DNA of 34,251 nucleotides, from the NCBI RefSeq assembly GCF_000346755.1, contig NZ_ANNV01000178.1, positions 1-34,251 on the forward strand, written 5' to 3'. Of the stretch, positions 9,801-17,022 are shown piece by piece. Position 1 is the first letter of the stretch. Each line of letters begins with the position of its first letter. Under the pieces are notes generated by a model that worked only from the letters and a program-made list of their open reading frames with translations, searched no databases and was not told the DNA's origin. Made by a program: the position numbers and the translations under genes. Source of the stretch: Pseudomonas sp. CBZ-4 (lineage in GTDB: Bacteria; Pseudomonadota; Gammaproteobacteria; Pseudomonadales; Pseudomonadaceae).

Positions 9801-10235
9801 GGCATCCAGGCCCAGCAAGCCCTGTTCAGGCCACGTGTTGGCGCAGGCCTCCTTGGGCGAATAGCCTGGGTCACGGGCGAAGCCGCTGACGTGCACGGCC
9901 ACCCATTGCGCCAGTGTGTCGGTCGCCCGCTGACGCAAGCGCTGGCCGTTGCCGCTCGCTTCCTCGGGCGCTTCAAGAGTGGCCAGCAGCCGTTGGCGAT
10001 GGTCATAAGCGCGCAGTTGCAAGGCGGGCAGGCCGTGTTCGGTCAGCGGGCCAACCCCCAGGCGCAGGCTGATCCTGGGCACTTGGGCCAGGTGGGCCGG
10101 TAGCGGCAGGCTGGCATCTTCGACAAGCAGATCGGCCAACTCATGCACAGCCCCGTGACCGTATTGCTCGACCCACTGCCGCACGGCCTGCAGGGCTTTG
10201 CTGGTACCGACCCAGCCAATGCGCAGGCGCCTCAT
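6864..10235 (-). CDS. mgoA: Nonribosomal peptide synthetase A-PCP-reductase (MgoA/PvfC)
   Basis: A 1123-aa single-module synthetase that activates one amino acid, loads it on its carrier and releases it reductively. Residues 1-180 are an N-terminal region without motifs I recognise. The adenylation domain (about 185-645) has LFTSGTTGRPKG (312-323), LYGPTEATV (447-455), YRSGD (533-537), GRRDGQVKIRGFRVEP (from 550) and the A10 Lys in SSGKVDR (K637). The carrier protein has LGGHSI, with phosphopantetheine Ser695. The thioester-reductase domain (about 765-1123) has TGANSFIGVHIV for NADPH and the SDR pair Tyr929/Lys933 (GYNLSK). The homologues PvfC and MgoA prefer valine and leucine respectively and give diazeniumdiolate and pyrazine N-oxide type products together with the N-oxygenase. 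Substrate specificity here was not decoded. The ATG overlaps the preceding stop (ATGA). Confidence 0.93.
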   Translation of the reverse strand: MRRLRIGWVGTSKALQAVRQWVEQYGHGAVHELADLLVEDASLPLPAHLAQVPRISLRLGVGPLTEHGLPALQLRAYDHRQRLLATLEAPEEASGNGQRLRQRATDTLAQWVAVHVSGFARDPGYSPKEACANTWPEQGLLGLDAVAFLHRFNRTADPDLLLAAQVPVIERLQASLQTFAERPALNIAGEVLTYRQLHTQALAIQQQLRPLLGNLATPAVVGVCLEKSAALYASLLALLGCGAVYLPLAPEHPPQRQLALLESAGARVLLDNGRHPLREHFVALDVSTLDKPAAAPALLQHRPSLEAPCMVLFTSGTTGRPKGIKLSQGNLAHFTAWFARRMALSEDSRVLQFASLGFDASLMDIFPSLVTGAQLIVPSEAQRRDPQQLVALIRQQRITHGFLPPALLSILPPGPPLGLQHLLTGGEVCEPHVIERLAGQCHLHNLYGPTEATVLVTHRRLQPGDSNCSLGHPIANSQVLILDDDLQPVDEQVMGELFIVGPGVSLGYVDAVQSLDNPFVTLSLPDGQTLQAYRSGDMAQWKSDGIVLGGRRDGQVKIRGFRVEPQEVEQCLRDSRLFCQVAVVVGPAYRIHAVVAQPEPGATLTALSLYARQQLPDYMQPGVWAELPSLPYTSSGKVDRQALLDLSARPIPSASDQPVQTPLEAQLAGLWSELLQVPVAELSIDDSFFNLGGHSILLSTLLLRIRERFGRSLALNRFFEAPTIRTLASLMADGVPSTAPCSQAIRDAERALSVQILAADRAGDPRKVIVTGANSFIGVHIVEALLAGGATQIACLVRESPGHSSQERFAQALCEFHLEHLDLSRVQVYAADISQPRLGLGDEVYERLAEDFGVLVHNAARVNHVLDYATLARDNVDPVLECLRLCETRCKKVFNFISTLSACSSIDAEGHVLEAPAASSLPLYIKNGYNLSKWVAERLVGRAVEQGAWVNILRPGNISFNSRSGVCQPQKNRLMLMLKGSLQLGLVPNLELNHDLMPVDFFAGFIAFHAGQFETGRNVFNLHNPQPLSWSDYLDAFSRAGYRFERVSVARWQRALQTVGRDNALFGVLGFYLEGLGEDIGDTAMIHHDNARRGVGKMHMHYPEKSPALLRQGCDYLQAIGFI

Positions 10236-11179
10236 GACCTACTCCCGGTGACGGGCAGAAAATCCCCCAGCGCCTGTGCCACGCTGGGCGTCTGTAGCAA
10301 CCCGCTGCGGTTCAGGAAGCCCATGATGTTGCCGAGCAGGGGGTGTTGGCGGGTGATGGGGAACACCAGCGCCTCGATTTCATTCCTCAGTGTGTGGCGC
10401 ACAGCCGGGCTGGCGTCCAGGTGTTCGATCAATTGCAGGTCAAAGCTTTTTTGCAGGTCATTGGTCAGGTAGTGCGCCAGGAATGTGGGCAGGACATGGG
10501 CGATGGCGTCGCGGTCATCCGCGCTTGCCGCTTGCCAATAGTGCCGCACCAGGTGCGTCCAGAACTGCGCGTGGCGCCCTTCGTCACACAGGTGATCCGC
10601 CATCAAGCCGCGCACGGATGCCTTGACGCTGTGGTCCTTGGCGAACGCCGCCACATCGTGGGTGACGGTATTTTCAGCAATGGCCACGCCGATCAGCTCC
10701 ACGGCGTCGCGCAAGTGCTTTGGAGTCTGTGCCAGCGCGAGCGGCAGGGCGCGGCTCAGTTCGATCTGGTGCGGCAGGTCGAGCGGTGGGATACCGGTCA
10801 TGGCCACGGTCTGTTGCAGGAAGTCCAGCGCGACCAGCGCGTGATAGTCCTCGTCCACCACCACGGTCATCGCGGCGTATCTGACGGTGGCAGGGAAGGG
10901 CAGCGAGAAGCGGTTCTTGGCAATGCTGCGTGCGGTCTTGTCGACGATCTCGGTCTCGAAGATCACCACGTCGTTGATGAATTTGTAGAAGCTCTGCAAC
11001 AACACGAAGTCGCGCCATTGCGGGCACTGTTCGAGAAACGTCGCGCTGAGCGCCAGCGGTTGGCGCGACAGGGGATAGATCAACTTGTCGTCGTCTTCCA
11101 GCAAGCGGCGCGGGCGTGTGCGGACGGTGGCGCGGCGCTCCCAGTCTTCGGCCACGCCGTGGTAGTCACTGATATTCAT
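10232..11179 (-). CDS. mgoC: AurF-like diiron N-oxygenase (MgoC/PvfB)
   Basis: A 315-aa ferritin-like diiron oxygenase of the p-aminobenzoate N-oxygenase family. Likely metal ligands in order are Glu75/Glu77 (FETEIVD), Glu110 and His113 (VDEDYHA), Glu169 (AENTVTHD), His196, and Glu200/His203 (ADHLCDEGRHAQFW), which is the AurF pattern. In the pvf system this enzyme oxidises the amino group of the amino acid tethered to the synthetase. The start at 11179 is chosen because ATG there overlaps the TGA of the preceding gene (ATGA); extending to 11299 would add a basic 40-residue tail lying inside that gene. The 3' end also overlaps the synthetase ATG, so the oxygenase is stoichiometrically coupled to its carrier protein. 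Confidence 0.93.
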   Translation of the reverse strand: MNISDYHGVAEDWERRATVRTRPRRLLEDDDKLIYPLSRQPLALSATFLEQCPQWRDFVLLQSFYKFINDVVIFETEIVDKTARSIAKNRFSLPFPATVRYAAMTVVVDEDYHALVALDFLQQTVAMTGIPPLDLPHQIELSRALPLALAQTPKHLRDAVELIGVAIAENTVTHDVAAFAKDHSVKASVRGLMADHLCDEGRHAQFWTHLVRHYWQAASADDRDAIAHVLPTFLAHYLTNDLQKSFDLQLIEHLDASPAVRHTLRNEIEALVFPITRQHPLLGNIMGFLNRSGLLQTPSVAQALGDFLPVTGSRS

Positions 11180-11934
11180 GGGCGCACCTTCTGCAAAGCG
11201 GCGCGCACGTCGTCCCAGAGCGCGATGCGACTGTCCACGGCCGCGAGGGCGGTGTCGGCGGTTTGCTGCTGGCGTTCGGGGTCTGTGCCGGTGAGGCATT
11301 GCAACAAGCGCTGGGCGCCTGGCCCGTGGTCCTGGCTGTCCAGTTGGATGTGGCGATTGAGGTAATGGCTCAGGGTGGGGGCTTGGCGATGGATGATTTC
11401 GCAGCCCTTGAGCAAGCGTTCGAACATGGCGGGGACAACACTCTCCCGACCGTGCAGGAAGGCCGCTGCCACGCAGTGCGTTGGCGCGTGCAGCGCGATA
11501 TCCAGGGTCTTGGCGACAAAGCGCACCACCCCCGGCAAGACGTCAATCTGTTGCAGCGCAGCAGTGGCCTTCACACCTTGGCGTTGCAGTGCAATGAAGG
11601 TGTCGATGGCGACGGTGCTGGCGCCGACTTCTGCCATGGCGTCCCGGTACAGCTCGAAATGACTGCAATGACCGCGCTCCAGGTGCTCGTCCGACTCTTC
11701 GCTGAGCACGATTTCATTGATCAGCCGAGCGGCCTCGGGATTGGTTGGTGGGAGCCAGGGCAGCTGTGTGCATGTCAGGTCTTGTTGCAGGCGCTTGGTG
11801 AGGGTCATGAAGTCCCAGACGGCAAACACATGGCTTTGCATAAACACTTGTAACTTGCCCAGTGAATTGATTTCGGTAAATAACGGATGAGTGCACATCC
11901 GTGACTTTTTTTGTTCTAACAGAAGTGGGTACAT
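11176..11934 (-). CDS. mgoB: Haem-oxygenase-like diiron protein, DUF3050 (MgoB/PvfA)
   Basis: A 252-aa helical protein of the DUF3050/haem-oxygenase-like group. The family signature HVFAVWDFMTLTKRLQ is at residues 35-50. Candidate metal ligands are Glu79/Glu80 and His84 (IVLSEESDEHLERGHC), His149-Glu164 (LHAPTHCVAAAFLHGRE), and His195/Asp199/His203 (NRHIQLDSQDH), consistent with a HDO-type diiron site. It is the first gene of the mgo/pvf-type operon, and its stop overlaps the start of the N-oxygenase. The ATG at 11934 lacks a clear Shine-Dalgarno, and an internal ATG 12 codons on is an alternative. Its exact reaction in the pathway is not settled; an oxidative step on the signal molecule is inferred. 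Confidence 0.88.
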   Translation of the reverse strand: MYPLLLEQKKSRMCTHPLFTEINSLGKLQVFMQSHVFAVWDFMTLTKRLQQDLTCTQLPWLPPTNPEAARLINEIVLSEESDEHLERGHCSHFELYRDAMAEVGASTVAIDTFIALQRQGVKATAALQQIDVLPGVVRFVAKTLDIALHAPTHCVAAAFLHGRESVVPAMFERLLKGCEIIHRQAPTLSHYLNRHIQLDSQDHGPGAQRLLQCLTGTDPERQQQTADTALAAVDSRIALWDDVRAALQKVRP

Positions 11935-12279
11935 GGTTGATGCCTATGGGTTGCAGCGACTGCTCTGACAGTCGTAATGGCTTTTGCAGTTGAAGTGGGA
12001 TCGATAATACTTAAACAGAATGCGCGCAGCGCCTGCAAATGCACGGGCTTGCGCAGTCGATTGAAGTATTGGGTTTATTGAAAAGATAATAAGCTGATTA
12101 AACGTTTGGATGAGCTTATGAATGTATTAGATGTTTTTTCGAAAAGTTACTGTGTGCGTAACTTGTAAGTTTGTAAGTGAGAAGTTTCCCTGGCGTGTGC
12201 AGGTTTATTTAATCGAGTGGTTTTATAATCGCGCGGGGTTTCCTGGATTGGCCGGTTACCCCGCAATGCCCGAAGTGCA
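11935..12279 (-). other. 345-bp AT-rich spacer upstream of the mgo-type operon
   Basis: No gene is seen. The spacer is clearly richer in A/T than its surroundings and should hold the mgoB promoter and leader. Near the start codon, CGACTG (11957-11962) and CAGTCG (11969-11974) form a short hairpin in the leader RNA. Near the far end there is a stronger palindrome and repeat array (separate entry). On the regulator side, GCGGGGT (12233-12239) and ACCCCGC (12258-12264) could form a stem after the GntR gene, but no T tract follows. Confidence 0.6.
12144..12178. promoter_or_regulatory. Inverted repeat plus tandem TTGTAAGT upstream of mgoB
   Basis: AAGTTAC (12144-12150) and GTAACTT (12158-12164) form a perfect 7-bp inverted repeat with a 7-base spacer. 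Overlapping its right arm, TTGTAAGT occurs twice back to back (12163-12170 and 12171-12178). The TGTAAG core equals one half of the GacA upstream site (TGTAAG-N6-CTTACA), but here it is a direct repeat. The mgo operon is known to depend on GacS/GacA in P. syringae. It lies about 210 bp before the mgoB start. Binding by any named regulator is inference. Confidence 0.45.
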
Positions 12280-12990
12280 CTAGCGTGCATCTTTCCTGTC
12301 GGCAGCATCCAGACTGTTCAGGTAGGTGGTGATCACCTCCATGCCGCGCGTCAGGTGATTGCGCAGCGTCAGCACGCTTTCATCGACTTTCTTCTGCGTC
12401 ACCAGGCTCAGCAGTTCACGGTGGTCCTCCTGTGACGTCTCGCCCAGACCCATCGCTTCAAGGTTGAAGCGCAGGAAGCGTTCTTCCTCGTTCAAACCGT
12501 GTTCAACCAGGGTCAGCAGCCGCTGGTTGGGAGCCTTGCCATACAGCGCCATGTGGAACAGGCGATTGAGGCGGCCCATCTCGGAGTAATCCTTTTCCCG
12601 CTCCAGGGCACTGATGCAGGCATCCGCCTCGGCGATGTCGGCTTCGGTGAGCAACGGAATCGACAGGCGCAGCGCCTCGGATTCCAGCAGCATGCGCAGG
12701 GCGTAGGTCTCCGCCGAATTGTCTTCGATCAAGGGGGCAACGACGGCGCCTTTATGGGTCACCACGTGCAGCAACGATTGAGCCTCGAGCTGACGCAAGG
12801 CCTCGCGCACCGGCATGCGGCTGACCCCGAACAGGCTGGCCAGCTCTTGCTGGCGCATGGCCGTGCCACACGGCAATCGACCATCGAGGATCGCATTGCG
12901 CAAGGTCTCTTCGATCACGGAGCGTGCAAGGTGGGCGGGAATAGGCCCGCTGATTCTGATGCTGCTCAAGGGGTTCGGCTTCTGCGTCAC
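12280..12990 (-). CDS. GntR-family transcriptional regulator, FCD (FadR) subfamily
   Basis: A 236-aa regulator. The N-terminal winged helix (about residues 15-80) contains LARSVIEETLRNAILDGRLPCG and the recognition helix LASLFGVSRMPVREALRQLEAQSLL. The C-terminal FCD ligand-binding domain is all-helical, with metal/acid-binding His residues plausible at FHMALYG and the late DHRELL and RNHLTRG. The start is set at GTG 12990 because AAGGAGG lies 11 bases upstream; the ATG at 13038 has no such site and would add residues unlike the family. It is divergent from the dioxygenase/ABC cluster and probably controls it in response to a small carboxylic effector. Confidence 0.9.
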   Translation of the reverse strand: MTQKPNPLSSIRISGPIPAHLARSVIEETLRNAILDGRLPCGTAMRQQELASLFGVSRMPVREALRQLEAQSLLHVVTHKGAVVAPLIEDNSAETYALRMLLESEALRLSIPLLTEADIAEADACISALEREKDYSEMGRLNRLFHMALYGKAPNQRLLTLVEHGLNEEERFLRFNLEAMGLGETSQEDHRELLSLVTQKKVDESVLTLRNHLTRGMEVITTYLNSLDAADRKDAR

Positions 12991-13322
12991 GACTACACAG
13001 TCCTCCTTATTAGAATGGGTGGCGTCAATTGGATCCAAAGAACACTAGAGACTGCCAAACGGCTTGTCAAACGCGCAAGATTTGCGGCTTGTAAGCGGCT
13101 AAACATTGGGCTTCAGGCGCCCACAGCACGCTTTTGCAGCGTCTTACACGCCTGCGTCATATTGCTATGAACTGAACGCTCCGTCGCCCCTGTTTATTCC
13201 TTAACCGCCGTACGGCATGGGTTGCTTCGGTGCATTCCCGTATATGTATATTCACTAATGGTATTTAAAATGATGTTCTTATATCTATAAAGTCAGTTCC
13301 CTGTCTGACCGGGAGTGACCTC
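12991..13322. other. Divergent intergenic region between GntR and dioxygenase genes
   Basis: 332 bp without a gene. It contains the strong Shine-Dalgarno of the GntR gene on the minus strand (complement of 13002-13008) and GGGAG (13311-13315) before the dioxygenase ATG. Bases 13240-13300 are A/T-rich, with repeated TATA-like steps (TATATGTATATTC, TTATATCTATAAAG), the probable promoter and operator zone for the plus-strand cluster. I could not assign -35/-10 boxes or a clear GntR palindrome. Confidence 0.6.
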
Positions 13323-14216
13323 ATGTCCGCCACCTCTACTGTTCCAACAGCGACTTCTACCGCCCAACGCTTTGAGATTCGCCCGCTGCCCGGCAGTGTC
13401 GGCGCCGAGATCATTGGCCTGGACCTGGCCCGACCGGTCAACGACGAGGATTTCGCGCGCATCCACCGCGCGCACTTGGATCACCATGTGGTGGTGTTCC
13501 GCGACCAACGCATCACCCCCGAACAACAGATCGCCTTCAGTCGCCGTTTCGGCGTGTTGCAGATCCATGTCCTCAAGCAGTTCCTGCTGGCCAACCACCC
13601 GGAAATCCTGATCGTCTCCAACATCGTCGAAAACGGCCAATCCATCGGCCTGGGGGACGCGGGCAAGTTCTGGCATTCGGACCTGTCCTATAAAGAACTG
13701 CCGAGCCTGGGCTCGATGCTGCACGCCCAGGAGTTGCCTGCCGAAGGCGGCGACACCTTGTTCGCCGACATGCACAAAGCCTGGGACCAGCTCCCCGAGC
13801 ACCTGCGCAAGGCCGTCGAAGGCCGCAGCGCCGCGCATTCCTACACGGCGCGTTACAGCGAGACCAAATTCGAAGGCAACTGGCGACCGACGTTGACCCC
13901 CGAGCAACTGGCCCAGGTCGCCGAAGTGGTGCACCCCATCGTGCGCACCCACCCGGAAAACGGCCGCCAGGCGCTGTTCGTCAGCGAAGGTTTCACCACC
14001 CGCATCGTCGGCCTGCCGGAGGACGAAAGCCGCGACCTGCTGGCCCAGCTCTACGCCCACAGCGTGCTGCCGCACAACATCTACCGCCACCAATGGCAGC
14101 CCCACGACCTGGTGTTCTGGGACAACCGCTCACTGATCCACCTGGCCGCCGGTTGCCCCAGCCACCTGCGCCGCAAACTCTTTCGCACCACTATCCAGGG
14201 CGACGCGCCTTTCTGA
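13323..14216 (+). CDS. TauD/TfdA-family Fe(II)/2-oxoglutarate dioxygenase
   Basis: A 297-aa cytoplasmic dioxygenase. The iron-binding triad is visible as His118 and Asp120 (FWHSDLSY) and His273 (NRSLIHLA). The 2-oxoglutarate-binding Arg is Arg288, 15 residues later (LRRKLFRTT), the spacing seen in TauD. The N-terminal GAEIIGLDLARPV is also typical of the family. Members hydroxylate sulfonates, sulfate esters, phenoxyacetates or similar substrates so that they fragment. It is followed at once by an ABC importer, suggesting that the importer brings in its substrate. The divergent GntR regulator suggests substrate induction rather than only sulfur starvation. Substrate unknown. The ATG has GGGAG 7 bases upstream. 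Confidence 0.93.
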   Translation: MSATSTVPTATSTAQRFEIRPLPGSVGAEIIGLDLARPVNDEDFARIHRAHLDHHVVVFRDQRITPEQQIAFSRRFGVLQIHVLKQFLLANHPEILIVSNIVENGQSIGLGDAGKFWHSDLSYKELPSLGSMLHAQELPAEGGDTLFADMHKAWDQLPEHLRKAVEGRSAAHSYTARYSETKFEGNWRPTLTPEQLAQVAEVVHPIVRTHPENGRQALFVSEGFTTRIVGLPEDESRDLLAQLYAHSVLPHNIYRHQWQPHDLVFWDNRSLIHLAAGCPSHLRRKLFRTTIQGDAPF

Positions 14217-14230
14217 TTCGGAGCATGACC

Positions 14231-15256
14231 ATGTCCAAGAGCATTCCATTCGCACGACTGGCCGCGACTGTCGGCCTGAGTGTCAGCCTGTTGGCCGGCA
14301 GCCTTGTGGCGCCGACGGCCGCGCAGGCCGAAGGCGAGATCCGCATCGCCGAGCAGTTCGGCATCGTCTACCTGCTGCTTAACATGGTGCGCGACCAGAA
14401 CCTCATCGAGAAATACGGCAAGCAGGAAGGCATCGACATCAAGGTGGACTGGACCCAACTGTCCGGTGGTGCAGCGGTCAACGACGCGTTGCTGTCCGGC
14501 TCCATCGACATTGCCGGCGCCGGCACCGGCCCGCTGCTGACCATCTGGGACCGCACCCACGGCAAGCAGAACGTCAAGGCGGTCGCCTCCCTCGGTAACT
14601 TCCCTTACTACCTGGTGAGCAACAATCCGAAGGTCAAGACCATCGCCGATTTCACCGAGCAAGACCGCATCGCCGTACCCGCAGTGGGCGTGTCGGTACA
14701 GTCGCGCTTCCTGCAATACGCCGCCGCCAAGCAGTGGGGCGACAAGGAATTCAACCGCCTCGACAAGTACACCGTCGCCGTCCCGCACCCCGACGCCACG
14801 GCGGCATTGATCGCCGGCGGCACCGAGTTGACCGGGCACTTCTCCAACCCGCCGTTCCAGGATCAGGCCCTGGCCAACCCCAACGTGCACGTGGTGTTGA
14901 ACACCTACGACCTGTTCGGTCCGAACTCGCCGACCGTGCTGTTCGCCACCGAGAAATTCCGCAACGACAACCCGAAAACCTACAAGGCCTTCATCGACGC
15001 CCTGACCGAAGCCGCGCAGTTCGCGCAGAACGATAAAGGCGCCGCCGCCGACACCTACATCCGCGTGACCAAGGCCAAGATCGACCGCGCCGAGCTGCTG
15101 AAAATCATCGACAACCCGCAGTTCGAGTTCAGCATCACGCCGAAAAACACCTACCCGCTGGCCGAATTCCTCTACCGCGTCGGCGCGATCAAGAACAAGC
15201 CTGAATCGTGGAAGGACTACTTCTTCCAGGACGCCAAGCCGCTGCAAGGAAGTTGA
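14231..15256 (+). CDS. ABC transporter periplasmic substrate-binding protein (SsuA/TauA/NMT1-like)
   Basis: A 341-aa binding protein. A cleavable signal peptide is clear (basic start, hydrophobic VGLSVSLLAGSLVAPTAAQA, cleavage before EGEIRI). The mature part has the NitT/TauT pattern: IRIAEQFG, VDWTQLSGGAAVNDALLSGSIDIAGAG, and KVKTIADFTEQDRIAVP. Start 14231 is chosen over ATG 14225 because GGAG (14220-14223) is 7 bases before the former and only 1 base before the latter. It begins 14 bp after the dioxygenase stop, so the two are one transcript. The expected ligand is a small anion such as an alkyl sulfonate or carboxylate; this is inferred from family and neighbours only. Confidence 0.92.
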   Translation: MSKSIPFARLAATVGLSVSLLAGSLVAPTAAQAEGEIRIAEQFGIVYLLLNMVRDQNLIEKYGKQEGIDIKVDWTQLSGGAAVNDALLSGSIDIAGAGTGPLLTIWDRTHGKQNVKAVASLGNFPYYLVSNNPKVKTIADFTEQDRIAVPAVGVSVQSRFLQYAAAKQWGDKEFNRLDKYTVAVPHPDATAALIAGGTELTGHFSNPPFQDQALANPNVHVVLNTYDLFGPNSPTVLFATEKFRNDNPKTYKAFIDALTEAAQFAQNDKGAAADTYIRVTKAKIDRAELLKIIDNPQFEFSITPKNTYPLAEFLYRVGAIKNKPESWKDYFFQDAKPLQGS

Positions 15257-15257
15257 G

Positions 15258-16109
15258 ATGAACGCGCCCTTGCAAGGCCACGCGGCCAGCAACCTGCACA
15301 CCGCCGCCCCGTTGCTGGCGGTGGATAACGTCAGCCTGGAATACCGCACCCCCGAACGCGTGGTGCGGGCCACCCACCAGGTCAGTTTCGAGATCGACCC
15401 GGCCGACCGCTACGTGCTGCTCGGCCCTTCGGGTTGCGGTAAATCCACCTTGCTCAAGGCCATCGCCGGGTTTATCAAACCCTGCGAAGGCGAGATCCGC
15501 CTGCTCGGGCAAAAGGTCGAGCAACCGGGCCCGGACCGCATCGTCGTGTTCCAGGAATTCGACCAATTGCCGCCGTGGAAAACCGTCAAGCAGAACGTCA
15601 TGTTCCCGCTGCTGGCGTCCAAAACCTTGAAGCGTCGCGAAGCCGAAGAACGCGCGCTGCACTATCTCGACAAGGTTGGTCTCAGCGCCTTTGCCGATGC
15701 TTACCCGCACACCCTTTCCGGCGGCATGAAAGCCCGCGTGGCGATTGCCCGCGCGCTGGCCATGCAGCCGAAAATCCTGCTGATGGACGAGCCCTTCGCT
15801 GCCCTCGATGCCCTGACCCGACGCAAGATGCAGGAAGAGTTGCTGCTGCTCTGGGAAGAAGTGCGCTTCGCCCTGCTGTTCGTCACGCACTCCATCGAAG
15901 AAGCGCTGGTGGTGGGCAACCGCATCCTGTTGCTGTCGCCCCATCCGGGGCGTGTGCGCGCGGAAATCCACAGCCATCAATACGACCTGCACAGCCTCGG
16001 CGGTGTGGAGTTCCAGCACTCGGCGCGGCGAATTCATCGCTTGCTGTTCGATGAAGCCAACGACGTGGAACCTGAGCTGGGTTTTGCCGATATCCGCATC
16101 GCGTATTAA
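15258..16109 (+). CDS. ABC transporter ATP-binding protein (SsuB/TauB-like)
   Basis: A 283-aa ATPase of the nitrate/sulfonate/taurine importer group. Walker A is GPSGCGKST (56-64), the Q-loop is VFQEFDQLPPW (from 97), the signature is LSGGMKAR (153-160), Walker B is ILLMDEPFAALD (173-184), and the switch His is in FVTHSIEEAL. It starts one base after the binding-protein stop, with GGAAG/GAG as a weak ribosome site, so translation is probably coupled. The C-terminal ~35 residues beyond the core are acidic and may interact with the permease. Confidence 0.94.
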   Translation: MNAPLQGHAASNLHTAAPLLAVDNVSLEYRTPERVVRATHQVSFEIDPADRYVLLGPSGCGKSTLLKAIAGFIKPCEGEIRLLGQKVEQPGPDRIVVFQEFDQLPPWKTVKQNVMFPLLASKTLKRREAEERALHYLDKVGLSAFADAYPHTLSGGMKARVAIARALAMQPKILLMDEPFAALDALTRRKMQEELLLLWEEVRFALLFVTHSIEEALVVGNRILLLSPHPGRVRAEIHSHQYDLHSLGGVEFQHSARRIHRLLFDEANDVEPELGFADIRIAY

Positions 16110-16120
16110 GGGGACACTCC

Positions 16121-16969
16121 ATGCGCCAGGAATACGAAATCACCCTAGAACCCCTGCTCAGCGTCCCCGTGGAACGCGAGCTGCCCCTGCGCCAACGCCT
16201 GTGGCAACAAGGCTGGCTGCGCAAGGGCTTGATCCTGATCGTGCTGGCGATCCTCTGGGAAGCCGTCGCGCGCTACCAGAACAACGACCTGCTGCTACCG
16301 AGCTTCCTGCAGACCAGCGCTGCGCTCTACGACGGCCTGCTCAGCGGCGAGTTGCTGAGCAAGGTGAGCATCTCGCTGGTGGTGCTGCTCAAGGGCTACC
16401 TGATCGGCATCGTGCTGGCATTTGCCCTGACCACCCTGGCGGTCTCGACCCAGGTGGGCCGCGACCTGCTCAGCACCCTGACCTCGATGTTCAACCCGCT
16501 GCCGGCGATTGCCCTGCTGCCGCTGGCGCTGCTGTGGTTTGGCCTGGGCCAGAACAGCCTGATCTTCGTGCTGGTGCATTCGGTGCTGTGGGCGCTGGCG
16601 CTGAACACCTATTCGGGGTTTCTCGGCGTGTCCGAAACCCTGCGCATGGCCGGGCGCAACTACGGCCTCAAGGGCATGCGCTTCGTACTGTTCATCCTGA
16701 TCCCGGCCGCGCTGCCGTCGATCCTCGCCGGCCTCAAGATTGGCTGGGCCTTTGCCTGGCGCACCCTGATCGCCGCCGAGTTGGTGTTTGGCGCCACCAG
16801 CGGCAAGGGCGGCCTGGGTTGGTACATCTTCCAGAACCGCAATGAGCTGTACACCGACAAGGTGTTTGCCGGGCTGGCGGTGGTGATCCTGATCGGCCTG
16901 CTGGTGGAGAACCTGGTGTTTGACACCTTCGAGCGCCTCACCGTGAAGCGTTGGGGCATGCAGCGCTAA
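16121..16969 (+). CDS. ABC transporter permease (SsuC/TauC-like)
   Basis: A 282-aa inner-membrane permease with about six hydrophobic segments, from GLILIVLAILWEAVARY to VFAGLAVVILIGLLVENLVF. The coupling-loop region reads ETLRMAGRNYGLKGMRFVLFILIPAALPSILAGLKIG, matching the EAA motif of binding-protein-dependent permeases. AAGGGGA precedes the ATG at a good distance, 11 bp after the ATPase stop. It completes the importer with the two preceding genes. Confidence 0.94.
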   Translation: MRQEYEITLEPLLSVPVERELPLRQRLWQQGWLRKGLILIVLAILWEAVARYQNNDLLLPSFLQTSAALYDGLLSGELLSKVSISLVVLLKGYLIGIVLAFALTTLAVSTQVGRDLLSTLTSMFNPLPAIALLPLALLWFGLGQNSLIFVLVHSVLWALALNTYSGFLGVSETLRMAGRNYGLKGMRFVLFILIPAALPSILAGLKIGWAFAWRTLIAAELVFGATSGKGGLGWYIFQNRNELYTDKVFAGLAVVILIGLLVENLVFDTFERLTVKRWGMQR

Positions 16970-17022
16970 TCACCTGTTACGATTGCGCCGAGTTCACTCC
17001 CTACAGATCACGAGTGCTTGGC

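Noticed and set aside
12163..12178. Start of a CRISPR or tandem-repeat array
   Set aside because: Only two 8-bp copies with no spacers; a regulatory repeat is more likely.
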